Origin: Rubrobacter marinus | GTDB lineage: Bacteria > Actinomycetota > Rubrobacteria > Rubrobacterales > Rubrobacteraceae | DNA: 64,000 nucleotides | Assembly (NCBI RefSeq): GCF_011492965.1 | Contig: NZ_CP045121.1 | Coordinates: forward strand, 3,162,001 to 3,226,000 | Direction: 5' to 3' | In this document: positions 52,983 through 60,992 of the stretch, in pieces | Layout: every line of letters begins with the position of its first letter | How positions within the stretch are numbered: the stretch's first letter is position 1 | Position numbers and translations under genes: made by a program | The notes under the pieces: model-generated | What the model was told of the DNA's origin: nothing | The model's input: the letters and a program-made list of their open reading frames with translations, nothing else | Databases searched by the model: none

Positions 52983-53918
52983 ATGGCGAAGAGGTTGGCG
53001 GTCTTGGCGGGGACGCTGGCGTTGCTGATCCTTGGGATGGGTCTCCCACCGGCGCTGGCGCAGGGGAACCAGTACGGCGGAGGGGAGGTCTCGGCGACGG
53101 GGTACCTCTCGCCGGTCTCCCCGCCGGGCTCCTACAGCCATCTTCTGAGCGACGAGGCGACCGGCCAGCAGTACCTCGTCAGGAGCGGTGCGGTAGACCT
53201 CGGGGCCTACGACGACGGCCAGAAGGTTACCGTACGCGGCACGCTCGTCTCCGGCGGGGGCGCGGAGAGCGTCCTGGAGGTGACGGGCATCGGGGAGCCC
53301 GTCGAGACCCCGCAGCCGGGCGAGGCCGCCACGCTCTCGTTCGAGCTCCTGGTCGAGGGGACGCCCCCCGCCGGCGCCACCTTCTTCGGCAACATCCAGA
53401 CCGGCGAGGGCGGGCCGGGCATCTTCGTGCCGCTCACCGACCCGGACGGAGACGGCGTCTACGCCGGCTCCACGACCATACCCGACAGGTTCCCGCCGGG
53501 GCTCAGGCCGCTGCCTCCGGACGCCGAGCCGCTGGCGTTCCCGATCCGGATCGTGCAAGGCACGGGGACGAACCCGAACGCCGAGGGCGAGCTTCCCGGC
53601 GAACCGACGACCGTCTTGCAGGACTTCGGCGTGACGCCGCTGCAGGAGAGCAACTCGTTCCCGGCCAGCGTCTCCTTCGGCCCGGCGACGGGCGATGAGC
53701 ACGAGGACGGCGGCGACCCCGAGGGCGGCGTCGACCTGAACGAGGACGGCGCCGTGGACGAGGCCGACGCCGAGCTCGCCGCCGAGACCAGCGACGCGGC
53801 GGCCGAGGAAGCCCCGGAGGAGGCCACCCTCCCCAACACCGGCGGCGCGGTCCTGCCGCTCCTGGCCGGTGCGCTGCTCGTGGGCGGAGGCTGCCTCATC
53901 CGCCGCGCGTACCGCTGA
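52983..53918 (+). CDS. LPXTG-anchored surface protein A
   Basis: 311 aa from ATG 52983 after AAGGAGAC. Signal peptide about 1-27 (AKRLAVLAGTLALLILGMGL ... ALAQ). Residues 34-106: small beta domain (VSATGYLSP, YDDGQKVTVRGTLV). Residues 116-236: a domain beginning TLSFELLVEG with PDGDGVYAGST. Residues 251-262: calcium-loop-like DLNEDGAVDEAD. Sorting signal LPNTG at 283-287, hydrophobic helix, RRAYR tail. Covalently wall-attached by a sortase that is not in this window. Paralogue of the next gene. Confidence 0.85.
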   Translation: MAKRLAVLAGTLALLILGMGLPPALAQGNQYGGGEVSATGYLSPVSPPGSYSHLLSDEATGQQYLVRSGAVDLGAYDDGQKVTVRGTLVSGGGAESVLEVTGIGEPVETPQPGEAATLSFELLVEGTPPAGATFFGNIQTGEGGPGIFVPLTDPDGDGVYAGSTTIPDRFPPGLRPLPPDAEPLAFPIRIVQGTGTNPNAEGELPGEPTTVLQDFGVTPLQESNSFPASVSFGPATGDEHEDGGDPEGGVDLNEDGAVDEADAELAAETSDAAAEEAPEEATLPNTGGAVLPLLAGALLVGGGCLIRRAYR

Positions 53919-53937
53919 ACACCCCCTTCGGTAGTCT

Positions 53938-53964
53938 GGTCGGCCCAGCATGAGCCGACCTTTT
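53938..53964 (+). terminator. Rho-independent terminator after surface protein A
   Basis: GGTCGGC / GCCGACC 7-bp stem, 9-nt loop, followed by TTTT; 20 bp after the stop. The clearest classical terminator in the window. Confidence 0.8.
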
Positions 53965-54082
53965 CGTCCGCGGCGGGGCACGATTTAGGGTGAATGCCAT
54001 AAAATATGCTGACCGTGGCCGGCTCGCGCACGACGTTTGCAGCGCGTGGCGGGAGCCTTAGGGTTCGGAAGGAGGTGCTGCT

Positions 54083-55300
54083 ATGAAGAGGTTGTTTCTG
54101 CTCGTCGCTGCGATGACGCTTGCCCTTGCGGTCCCGGGCTTCGCCCAATCCGAGACCACGCAGCAGGAGCCCGTCACGCTCGAGTTCGAGCTGACGATCG
54201 AGGGGCTCCCCCCCGCGGACGCGACGTTCTTCGGGCAGGTGGGGTCGGGCATGCGCGACGTGCGGGAACAGCTCACCGACGCCGACGGCGACGGCGTCTA
54301 CACCGGCAGCGTGGAGTACACCCCGGACGAGCGGGACGTGGTCGTGATCCTGCAGGGCAAGGGCGTGCGTTACGGCGACGACGGGGCGCCCTCCCCCGGG
54401 GCGCCGGAGACCGTCATAAGGGACTTCGGCAGCACGGCCGTCGAGGGGGATCGGACGTTCTCGGCCACCGCCTCGTTCGGCGACGAGGGGGCGGCCTCGA
54501 GCGGCCCCGTCTCCGCCACGGGCGTCGTCGAGAAGCCCCAGATGACGACGTACATGTACGGCACCCACGCCATAACGGACGAGGAGACCGGCACGCCCTA
54601 CGCCCTCACGAGCGAGGACGTCGACCTGGACGCCTACGTCGGCGAGGAGGTCACGGTCTACGGCGCGCCGGTGCCCGGCTACGAGGGCGGCGAGATCGAG
54701 GGCGGGCCCGCGCTCCTCGAGGTGGGCGAGGTAGAGCCCGTGGCGGGCGTCTCCGAAGAGGAGGCGACCGTCGTCTTCGAGCTCTCGATCGAGGGCGAGG
54801 TGCCCGAGGACTACTCCTTCTACGTGGAGAGCTCGGTGGGCGACGGCGGGGTGATCTGCACCACGGACGCGACCGTCGTGGAGGAGGCCGGCTACCCCGA
54901 GTGCCGCCCCGACGCCGTCAACACGGCCGAGGTCCCCTTCCCCGCCGGGGAGCCGTTCGACTACAGGGTCTTGAGGAGCCGCGGCACGGAGCTCTCCAGC
55001 TTCGTGCTGGACGAGGGCTCGGAGGTATCCGAGGACGGGCTGGTGATAGAAGCTTCCTACTCCGCCGCCAACGACCCCGCCAACGGCGAGGACATAAACG
55101 AGGACGGCGTCATAAACGAGGCCGACGGCGAGCTCGCCTCCCAGACCAGCGAGGCCGCCGACGCCGCGACGCGCCCCGACGAGGCCGTCCTCCCCGACAC
55201 CGGCGGTCCGCCCCTCTCCTGGAGCATCGGCGGCGCTGCGTCCTGCGCCGCGCTGCTCGCCGCCCTGGTCCACCGCTCCCGTCGAAGCAAGGGACTGTAA
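54083..55300 (+). CDS. LPXTG-anchored surface protein B
   Basis: 405 aa, ATG after AAGGAGGTG. Signal peptide 1-22 (cut after GFAQ). Residues 31-132: domain beginning VTLEFELTIEG with DADGDGVYTGS. Residues 142-220: the beta domain seen in protein A (VSATGVVEK, YVGEEVTVYGAPV). Residues 228-327: a second, diverged FELSIEG domain with Cys259 and Cys274. Residues 337-348: calcium-loop-like DINEDGVINEAD. Sorting signal LPDTG at 370-374, helix, RSRRSKGL tail. A -10-like TAAAAT lies at 54000-54005. Confidence 0.85.
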   Translation: MKRLFLLVAAMTLALAVPGFAQSETTQQEPVTLEFELTIEGLPPADATFFGQVGSGMRDVREQLTDADGDGVYTGSVEYTPDERDVVVILQGKGVRYGDDGAPSPGAPETVIRDFGSTAVEGDRTFSATASFGDEGAASSGPVSATGVVEKPQMTTYMYGTHAITDEETGTPYALTSEDVDLDAYVGEEVTVYGAPVPGYEGGEIEGGPALLEVGEVEPVAGVSEEEATVVFELSIEGEVPEDYSFYVESSVGDGGVICTTDATVVEEAGYPECRPDAVNTAEVPFPAGEPFDYRVLRSRGTELSSFVLDEGSEVSEDGLVIEASYSAANDPANGEDINEDGVINEADGELASQTSEAADAATRPDEAVLPDTGGPPLSWSIGGAASCAALLAALVHRSRRSKGL

Positions 55301-55387
55301 GAGCCTTCATTTTGGCTTCCGCCCGTTCGGGTAAGATCCCGCGGAAACGCCCGATCTCGGGCGCAACCAGCGACGGTAGGAGGCGCG

Positions 55388-55597
55388 GTGGCCGACGATT
55401 TCAAGCCGGGCGACAAGGTCGAGTGGAACACGCCGCAGGGCAAGACGCAGGGCAAGGTGGTCGAGAAGCTGACCTCCCGCACGGAGGTGGAGGGCCAGAC
55501 CGTGGCCGCCTCCGACGACGATCCCCGTTACGTCGTCGAGAGCGAGAAGAGCGGCAAGCGCGCCGCCCACAAGCCCGATTCACTGAAGAAGGCCTAG
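55388..55597 (+). CDS. DUF2945 (HVA1 family) small protein
   Basis: 69 aa from a GTG after GGAGGCGC. FKPGDKVEWNTPQGKTQGKV, VAASDDDPRYVVESEKSGKR and AAHKPDSLKK match the DUF2945/hypervirulence-associated Tudor-like family. Small SH3-like barrel of unknown role. 15 bp before the DUF3140 gene; the two often sit together. Confidence 0.88.
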   Translation: MADDFKPGDKVEWNTPQGKTQGKVVEKLTSRTEVEGQTVAASDDDPRYVVESEKSGKRAAHKPDSLKKA

Positions 55598-55612
55598 GAG
55601 GAGACCGCTAGC

Positions 55613-55942
55613 GTGGCCAAGAGCAACGAGCAGGTAGTAGAGGAGTTCAACGAGGCGGTCAACATGGGCGCCAAGGAGCTCGAAGAGTGGCTCCAAACCG
55701 ACGAATCCAAGTCCGTCGGCCAGTCCGACGACGGGGGCGAGTCGAAGGGCCACGAGTCGGGGCGCAGGATCGTGGAGATCCTCGAGAAGAACAAGGGCGA
55801 CTACACCGAGGACGACATCGACCACATGCGGCGCGTCGTGAGCTACGTTCACCGCCATCAGGCGCAGGGGCCGAGCAAGGACGTCGAGGACTCGAACTGG
55901 CGTTACAGCCTGCTCAACTGGGGACACGACCCCCTGAAGTAG
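55613..55942 (+). CDS. DUF3140 protein
   Basis: 109 aa from a GTG after AGGAGGAGA. VVEEFNEAVNMGAKELEEWL, ESGRRIVEILEKNKGDYTED and MRRVVSYVHRHQAQGPSKD are DUF3140 hallmarks; it ends SLLNWGHDPLK. Helical; proposed DNA-binding in some annotations but untested. Forms a pair with the DUF2945 gene. Confidence 0.88.
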   Translation: MAKSNEQVVEEFNEAVNMGAKELEEWLQTDESKSVGQSDDGGESKGHESGRRIVEILEKNKGDYTEDDIDHMRRVVSYVHRHQAQGPSKDVEDSNWRYSLLNWGHDPLK

Positions 55943-55946
55943 CGAC

Positions 55947-55965
55947 CGGGGCGGCCCTCGCCCCG
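55947..55965 (+). terminator. Hairpin after the DUF3140 gene
   Basis: CGGGGCG-GCCCT-CGCCCCG, 7-bp stem and 5-nt loop, 4 bp after the stop. Confidence 0.55.
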
Positions 55966-56043
55966 CGTGCAGTGCCCGATCCGCGGCGTGTGTCCGTCCC
56001 GGACGGGGTACTATGAGGCCATGACACACGACACGTATCAGAA

Positions 56044-56220
56044 GTGAATATTCGTCAGGCCAACGGCATCGGCAGGGTGCACGTGGCCAAGCCCCAGCTG
56101 AGGGAGACGTACTGCGGCAGGCCGATCGACGACGAGGATTGGCTCACCACCCGCAAGGAGGCCAACTGCACCGCTTGCGCCCGGGCCGGGGCACCTATCG
56201 ACCCGGAGCAAGCCAAGTAG
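56044..56220 (+). CDS. 58-aa cysteine-containing small protein
   Basis: GTG 56044 to TAG 56220. RVHVAKPQLRETYCGRPIDD, then EANCTACARAG: one Cys in YCGRPI and a C-x-x-C pair, a likely metal site shared with small actinobacterial proteins. An 8-codon reading frame (ATG 56022, MTHDTYQK) ends in a TGA that overlaps this GTG (GTGA), so a leader peptide may couple translation. Weak ribosome site. Confidence 0.6.
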   Translation: MNIRQANGIGRVHVAKPQLRETYCGRPIDDEDWLTTRKEANCTACARAGAPIDPEQAK

Positions 56221-56318
56221 GGAGCTCTAGCCTCCCCGGTACTTCCGCACCCGAGCTATGAGAGCGCTTCGGAGGGCCGGCTTCCGGTCCGTGCGGGCGC
56301 CGGGGCGATCGGGTGTTT

Positions 56319-56543
56319 TCAACCGCCGGGGGGATGGTCCGCCGTAGAGGGGCGTTCGTTTCCGCGGCTCTCCAGCGGGCGCACGACGTACTGTGCGTAG
56401 CCGCGCGGGTTTCTCTCCGCGTGTTCGTTCATCTCGGATGCTCGTTGCTCGGCCGTTTCGAGGGTCGAGAAGCGGGCGACCTCCTTCTGCCCGAAGAACG
56501 TCACAGCCACGAGCTTAAAACGCGCCTCCTCCACGCCGCCCAT
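56319..56543 (-). CDS. Small protein of unknown function
   Basis: 74 aa. ARFKLVAVTFFGQKEVARFS and ETAEQRASEMNEHAERNPRG have normal codon bias and amphipathic character, followed by YAQYVVRPLE and a polar tail. No ribosome site precedes ATG 56543. The 22 bp around the start are identical to those around the Prim-Pol start at 63377. No family recognised. Confidence 0.6.
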   Translation of the reverse strand: MGGVEEARFKLVAVTFFGQKEVARFSTLETAEQRASEMNEHAERNPRGYAQYVVRPLESRGNERPSTADHPPGG

Positions 56544-56722
56544 TCTACGGGCGTCCGGGGGAGCGCGGACGCGGGGTGTCTCGCGCTCTCGCTATCTTGA
56601 CCCTCTCGCGATCGTGCTGCTACCATCAACCCTCACGATGCCTTCGGGGGAAGGGACTGCGTGCTCCGATACAACAAGATGCCGCTGGCTCTCCGGACCG
56701 CGCTGCGGCGCGGGTACGCCGC

Positions 56723-57643
56723 GTGATCGAGCCATCCGGCGTCGCCTCGGGGCCGCTCTCGGGGTTGCGGATCGTCACGCTGGCCGTGAACGTCCCCGGT
56801 CCCGCGGCGGCGGCCCGGCTCAGGGGCTTCGGCGCCTCGGTGGTCAAGGTGGAGCCGCCGTCGGGGGATCCCCTGATGCACCAGAACACGGCCTGGTACC
56901 GGGCGCTCTCGACGGGCCAGGAGGTCGTGCGGCTGAACCTCAAGGAGGCCGGGGACTTCGCGCTGCTCGAGGGCTACCTCGCGGGGGCGGACCTCTTCCT
57001 CACCTCCAGCCGGACCGGGGCCCTCGAGAGGCTCGGGCTCGACCCCGACGGTCTGCGCCGGAAGCACCCGCGCCTGTGCGGCGTCGCGATCACCGGCTAC
57101 CCCTCGCCCCGCGGAGACGAGCCCGGCCACGACCTGACGTACCTCGCGGACCACGGGCTGCTCACGCCGCCGGAGATGCCGCGCTCGCTGCTCGCGGACC
57201 TCGCGGGGGCGGAGCGGGCCGTCTCGGAGGCGCTCGCGCTCTTGATCGGGCGCGAGCGCGGCATCGGAGAGGCGGGCGCGCACGTGGAGGTGCCGCTCTC
57301 GGAGGCCGCGGCGTACCTCGCCGAGCCGTTGCGCTACGGGATCACGGCGCCCGGGGCGCACCTCGGGGGCGGGTTCGCGGGCTACGGCCTCTACGAGGCC
57401 TCGGACGGCTGGATCGCCGTCGCGGCCCTCGAGCCGCACTTCTGGGAGAAGCTCCGCGCGGAGCTCGGGCTGGGCGACGCCGGGAGGGAGGACCTGGAGG
57501 GGATCTTCAGGCGGGAGACGGCGGCGCACTGGGAGGACTGGGCGTCCGCGCGAGACCTGCCCGTGGCCGCGCTGAAGGGGACGCCCCCCGACGGCAGGCC
57601 GGGCACGGAACATCGAACCACGACGATGACGGAGGAGAGATGA
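56723..57643 (+). CDS. Family III CoA transferase (CaiB/BaiF-like), short form
   Basis: 306 aa from GTG 56723; the frame is open to 56576 but the preceding residues look non-coding, and no strong ribosome site is seen. GLRIVTLAVNVPGPAAAARL, GASVVKVEPPSGDPL, RLNLKEAGDFALL and GHDLTYLADHGLL (candidate nucleophile Asp) fit the family. About 80 residues shorter than typical members at the C-terminus. Overlaps the next ligase gene by 4 bp (ATGA), so it probably feeds or drains the same acyl-CoA. Confidence 0.82.
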   Translation: MIEPSGVASGPLSGLRIVTLAVNVPGPAAAARLRGFGASVVKVEPPSGDPLMHQNTAWYRALSTGQEVVRLNLKEAGDFALLEGYLAGADLFLTSSRTGALERLGLDPDGLRRKHPRLCGVAITGYPSPRGDEPGHDLTYLADHGLLTPPEMPRSLLADLAGAERAVSEALALLIGRERGIGEAGAHVEVPLSEAAAYLAEPLRYGITAPGAHLGGGFAGYGLYEASDGWIAVAALEPHFWEKLRAELGLGDAGREDLEGIFRRETAAHWEDWASARDLPVAALKGTPPDGRPGTEHRTTTMTEER

Positions 57644-59295
57644 CGCTTCAAGGGCTCACGATGGACTACAAGCTCAACCTGCCCGCGATCCTGCGCCGCG
57701 CGGACCAGTTGTACTCCAGAAAGGAGATCGTGACGCGCAGGCCGGACAAGTCGTTCCACCGCTACACCTACGCCGACTTCGTCTCGCGCGCCAAGAAGCT
57801 CTCGGTGGCCCTGAAGGGCCTCGGGGTCGGGGAGGGCGACAGGGTGGGGACGCTCGCCTGGAACACCTACGGGCACCTCGAGGCGTACTTCGGCATCCCC
57901 TGCGCCGGCGCCGTCCTGCACACCCTCAACCCCCGCCTGCACGAGGACGACCTCGCCTTTATCGCGAACCACGCCGAGGACAAGGTAATGATGGTGGACG
58001 AGCCGCTCGTCCCGGTCTTCGAGAAGTTCAGGGAGAAGGCCGAATCCATCCAGCACGTCGTCGTTTTCAACTACGGCGACGGCGCCGACCTGCCCGACTG
58101 GGCCATCCCGTACGAGGAGCTTCTGGCGGGGGCGGACGAGGGCGAGTTCGAGTACCCGGACCCCGACGAGACCGACGCCGCGGCGCTCTGCTACACCTCC
58201 GGCACGACGGGGCGTCCCAAGGGGGCGCTCTACTCGCACCGGAGCATCGTGCTCCACTCGATGATGAGCGCGATGGGGAACGCCTTCTCGCTCGGCCCGG
58301 ACGACTGCGTGCTGCCGGTCGTCCCGATGTTCCACGTCAACGCCTGGGGGCTCCCGTTCACCTCGGCGCTCGTGGGGGCGAAGCAGGTGATGCCTGGGCC
58401 GCACCTCGATCCCGCCAGCCTCATCGAGGACTACGAGCAGGAGGGGGTGACGTTCACCGCCGGGGTGCCGACGGTGTACCTCGCCATGCTGCGGGCGCTC
58501 GACGCCGAGCAGGGAGAGCACGACCTCTCGGCGCTCAGGCAGCTCGTCATCGGTGGGGCGGCCGTGCCCAAGAGCGTCATAAAGGCGTACGACGAGCGGC
58601 ACGGCATAGAGGTGATCCACGCCTGGGGGATGACGGAGATGGACCCGATAGGCTCCGTCGCCAAGCTCACGCTGGAGATGAAGGAGCTCCCGGAAGACGA
58701 GCAGCTCGAGTACAGGGCCAAGCAGGGCTACCCGACGTCGTTCGTCGAGGTCAGGGCGCGCGGCGACGAGGGGATCATCCCGTGGGACGGCCAGGCGATG
58801 GGCGAGCTCGAGGTCCGGGGCCACTCGGTCATAAAGAAGTACTTCAACACCGACGAGGGCGACGACAAGTTCACCGAGGACGGCTGGTTCAAGACCGGGG
58901 ACGTCGTCACCATCGACGAGTACGGGTTCATCAAGATCACGGACCGCTCCAAGGACCTCATAAAGAGCGGCGGAGAGTGGATCTCCTCGGTCGAGCTGGA
59001 GAACGCCTTGATGGCCCACCCCGCCGTCGCCGAGGCCGCCGTGATCGCCATGCCCCACGAGAGGTGGGACGAGCGCCCGCTGGCCGCCATCGTCCTCAAT
59101 GAGGGCGAGACGGTCACCGACGAGGACCTGAGAAAACACCTCGAGAGCGACTTCGCGAAGTTCTGGCTCCCCGACGCCTACGAGTTCGTCGAGGAGATCC
59201 CGAAGACCGCGACCGGCAAGTTCTTGAAGATGGCCCTGCGCGAGCAGTTCAAGGACTACACCCCGAGCACCGGCAGCCCCGCCGCGAAGAGCTAG
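57640..59295 (+). CDS. Fatty-acyl-CoA ligase
   Basis: 551 aa. LCYTSGTTGRPKGALYSHRS, VVPMFHVNAWGLPFTSALVG, IHAWGMTEMDPIGSVAKL, DRSKDLIKSGGEWISSVELE and IPKTATGKFLKMALREQ; the WISSVELE and HVNAWG motifs are typical of medium/long-chain fatty-acyl-CoA ligases. Coupled to the CoA transferase gene upstream. Confidence 0.94.
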   Translation: MTLQGLTMDYKLNLPAILRRADQLYSRKEIVTRRPDKSFHRYTYADFVSRAKKLSVALKGLGVGEGDRVGTLAWNTYGHLEAYFGIPCAGAVLHTLNPRLHEDDLAFIANHAEDKVMMVDEPLVPVFEKFREKAESIQHVVVFNYGDGADLPDWAIPYEELLAGADEGEFEYPDPDETDAAALCYTSGTTGRPKGALYSHRSIVLHSMMSAMGNAFSLGPDDCVLPVVPMFHVNAWGLPFTSALVGAKQVMPGPHLDPASLIEDYEQEGVTFTAGVPTVYLAMLRALDAEQGEHDLSALRQLVIGGAAVPKSVIKAYDERHGIEVIHAWGMTEMDPIGSVAKLTLEMKELPEDEQLEYRAKQGYPTSFVEVRARGDEGIIPWDGQAMGELEVRGHSVIKKYFNTDEGDDKFTEDGWFKTGDVVTIDEYGFIKITDRSKDLIKSGGEWISSVELENALMAHPAVAEAAVIAMPHERWDERPLAAIVLNEGETVTDEDLRKHLESDFAKFWLPDAYEFVEEIPKTATGKFLKMALREQFKDYTPSTGSPAAKS

Positions 59296-59346
59296 GGGGA
59301 GGAGCAAAGTAGATTCTCGGGGGCCTCCCCGGGGAGGAGGTCGGCG

Positions 59347-60948
59347 ATGCAGGAGGAGATGAGCCGGACGGTGGCCCGTGCGCGCCGGGACACGATCGGG
59401 GACGCCCTCGGGCGCTCCGTCGTCCGCAACCCCGAGAAGGACGCCGTCGTCTTCGGGGAGCGCCGCTGGAGCTACGCCGAGCTCGACGCCGGGGCAAACC
59501 GCGTTGCGAACGCCCTGCTGGAACGGGGGCTCGGGAAGGGGGATCGGGTCGCGGCGTACGGCATGAACTCCGACGCCTACGTCCTGTTGTGGCTGGGCTG
59601 CGCGAGGGCCGGCCTGATCCACGTCCCCGTCAACTTCGCCCTCGCCGGCGACGAGCTCCTGTACATCCTCGACCAGTCCGGAGCCAGAGCGCTCTTTCAC
59701 GACCCGGCGCTCGGGGGGAACGTGGACGCCGTGCGTGGCAGGACCGAAGCCTCGATCCACGGCACCCTGCTGGACGGGGACGGCTTCGACGTCCTGGGCG
59801 TGGCGCGGGGCGGGGGCGACGCGACGGAGCCCGGCGTCGAGCTCGCGGGGGAGGATGCGGCGCAGATCCTGTACACCTCCGGGACCACCGCCGCCCCGAA
59901 GGGGGCCGTGCTCTCGCACCGGGCGTGCCTCGCCCACTACACGAGCTGCATCGAGGCCCTGGAGTTCCGCCACGAAGACCGCGCGCTCCACTCGCTCCCC
60001 CTCTACCACTCCGCGCAGATGCACGTCTTCCTCATGCCCGCCCTCCTGCTGGGCTCCACGAACTTCGTGGTCGGGAAGCCCGACCCGGAGCTCTGTTGCG
60101 GGCTCGTGGAGGACGAGGGGATCGGCTCGATGTTCGCGCCGCCGACCGTCTGGATCTCCCTGCTTCGGCACCCGGCGTTCGACGCGCGCGACCTTTCCAG
60201 CCTCAGGAGCATCTACTACGGCGCCTCGATCATGCCCGTCCCCGTGCTCCGGGAGCTCAGAGAGAGGCTCCCCTCCCCCCGGTTCTACAACTGCTACGGG
60301 CAGAGCGAGATCGGCCCGCTCGCCACGGCCTTGCGTCCCGACGAGATCACCGAGGAGCGGCTCGCCTCCGTCGGGCGCCCCGTCCTGAACGTCGAGACGC
60401 GCGTCGTGGACCCGGAGATGAACGACGTTCCCGTGGGCGAGCACGGGGAGATCGTGCACCGCTCCCCGCAGCTTCTTTCGGGCTACTGGGAGAAGCCCGA
60501 GGAGACGGAGGAGGCCTTTCGCGGCGGCTGGTTCCACTCCGGCGACCTCGGCTACCTCGACGAGGAGGGCTATCTGTACGTCGTCGACCGCGTGAAGGAC
60601 GTGATCAACACCGGAGGCATCACGGTCTCGGGGAGGGAGGTCGAGGACGTCCTCTACGGGCACGAGGCGGTCTCCGAGGTCGCCGTCGTTGCGCTCCCGG
60701 ACGAGAAGTGGATCGAGGCCGTCACCGCCGTCGTCGCCCCGAAGGCGGGGGTGGAGCCCGACGACGCCCTCGCCGAGGGCCTGAAGGCGCACGCCGGCCG
60801 GAGCCTCGCCCCGTTCAAGGTCCCCAAGCACGTCTTCTTCGTCGAGGACCTGCCGCGCAACACGGCCGGCAAGATCCTGAAACGCGAGCTCCGCTCCCGC
60901 TTCGCGGGCGAGGTCTCGAGGATATCCGCCGGCCCCAGCGAGCCCTAG
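59347..60948 (+). CDS. Acyl-CoA synthetase (fatty-acid-CoA ligase family)
   Basis: 533 aa, ATG 59347 after GGGGAGGAGG. ILYTSGTTAAPKGAVLSHRA, LPLYHSAQMHVFLMPALLLG, YNCYGQSEIGPLATALRPDE, DRVKDVINTGGITVSGREVE and LPRNTAGKILKRELRSRF. The YHSAQMHVFL type of motif is seen in steroid/long-chain CoA ligases of actinobacteria. 51 bp after the preceding ligase, same strand. Confidence 0.93.
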   Translation: MQEEMSRTVARARRDTIGDALGRSVVRNPEKDAVVFGERRWSYAELDAGANRVANALLERGLGKGDRVAAYGMNSDAYVLLWLGCARAGLIHVPVNFALAGDELLYILDQSGARALFHDPALGGNVDAVRGRTEASIHGTLLDGDGFDVLGVARGGGDATEPGVELAGEDAAQILYTSGTTAAPKGAVLSHRACLAHYTSCIEALEFRHEDRALHSLPLYHSAQMHVFLMPALLLGSTNFVVGKPDPELCCGLVEDEGIGSMFAPPTVWISLLRHPAFDARDLSSLRSIYYGASIMPVPVLRELRERLPSPRFYNCYGQSEIGPLATALRPDEITEERLASVGRPVLNVETRVVDPEMNDVPVGEHGEIVHRSPQLLSGYWEKPEETEEAFRGGWFHSGDLGYLDEEGYLYVVDRVKDVINTGGITVSGREVEDVLYGHEAVSEVAVVALPDEKWIEAVTAVVAPKAGVEPDDALAEGLKAHAGRSLAPFKVPKHVFFVEDLPRNTAGKILKRELRSRFAGEVSRISAGPSEP

Positions 60949-60992
60949 GAGCGCGGGCCGCGCGCGAGCCCCATCCAACCGAAAGGAAGTGC

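Noticed and set aside
57391..60978. 1195-aa open frame on the minus strand across two ligase genes
   Set aside because: Antisense shadow of well-matched acyl-CoA ligases; composition is typical of reversed high-GC coding DNA.
59589..60992. Long N-terminal extension of the CocE hydrolase frame into the ligase gene
   Set aside because: Residues before ATG 60993 are Arg/Pro-rich out-of-frame reading of the ligase; a ribosome site supports 60993.
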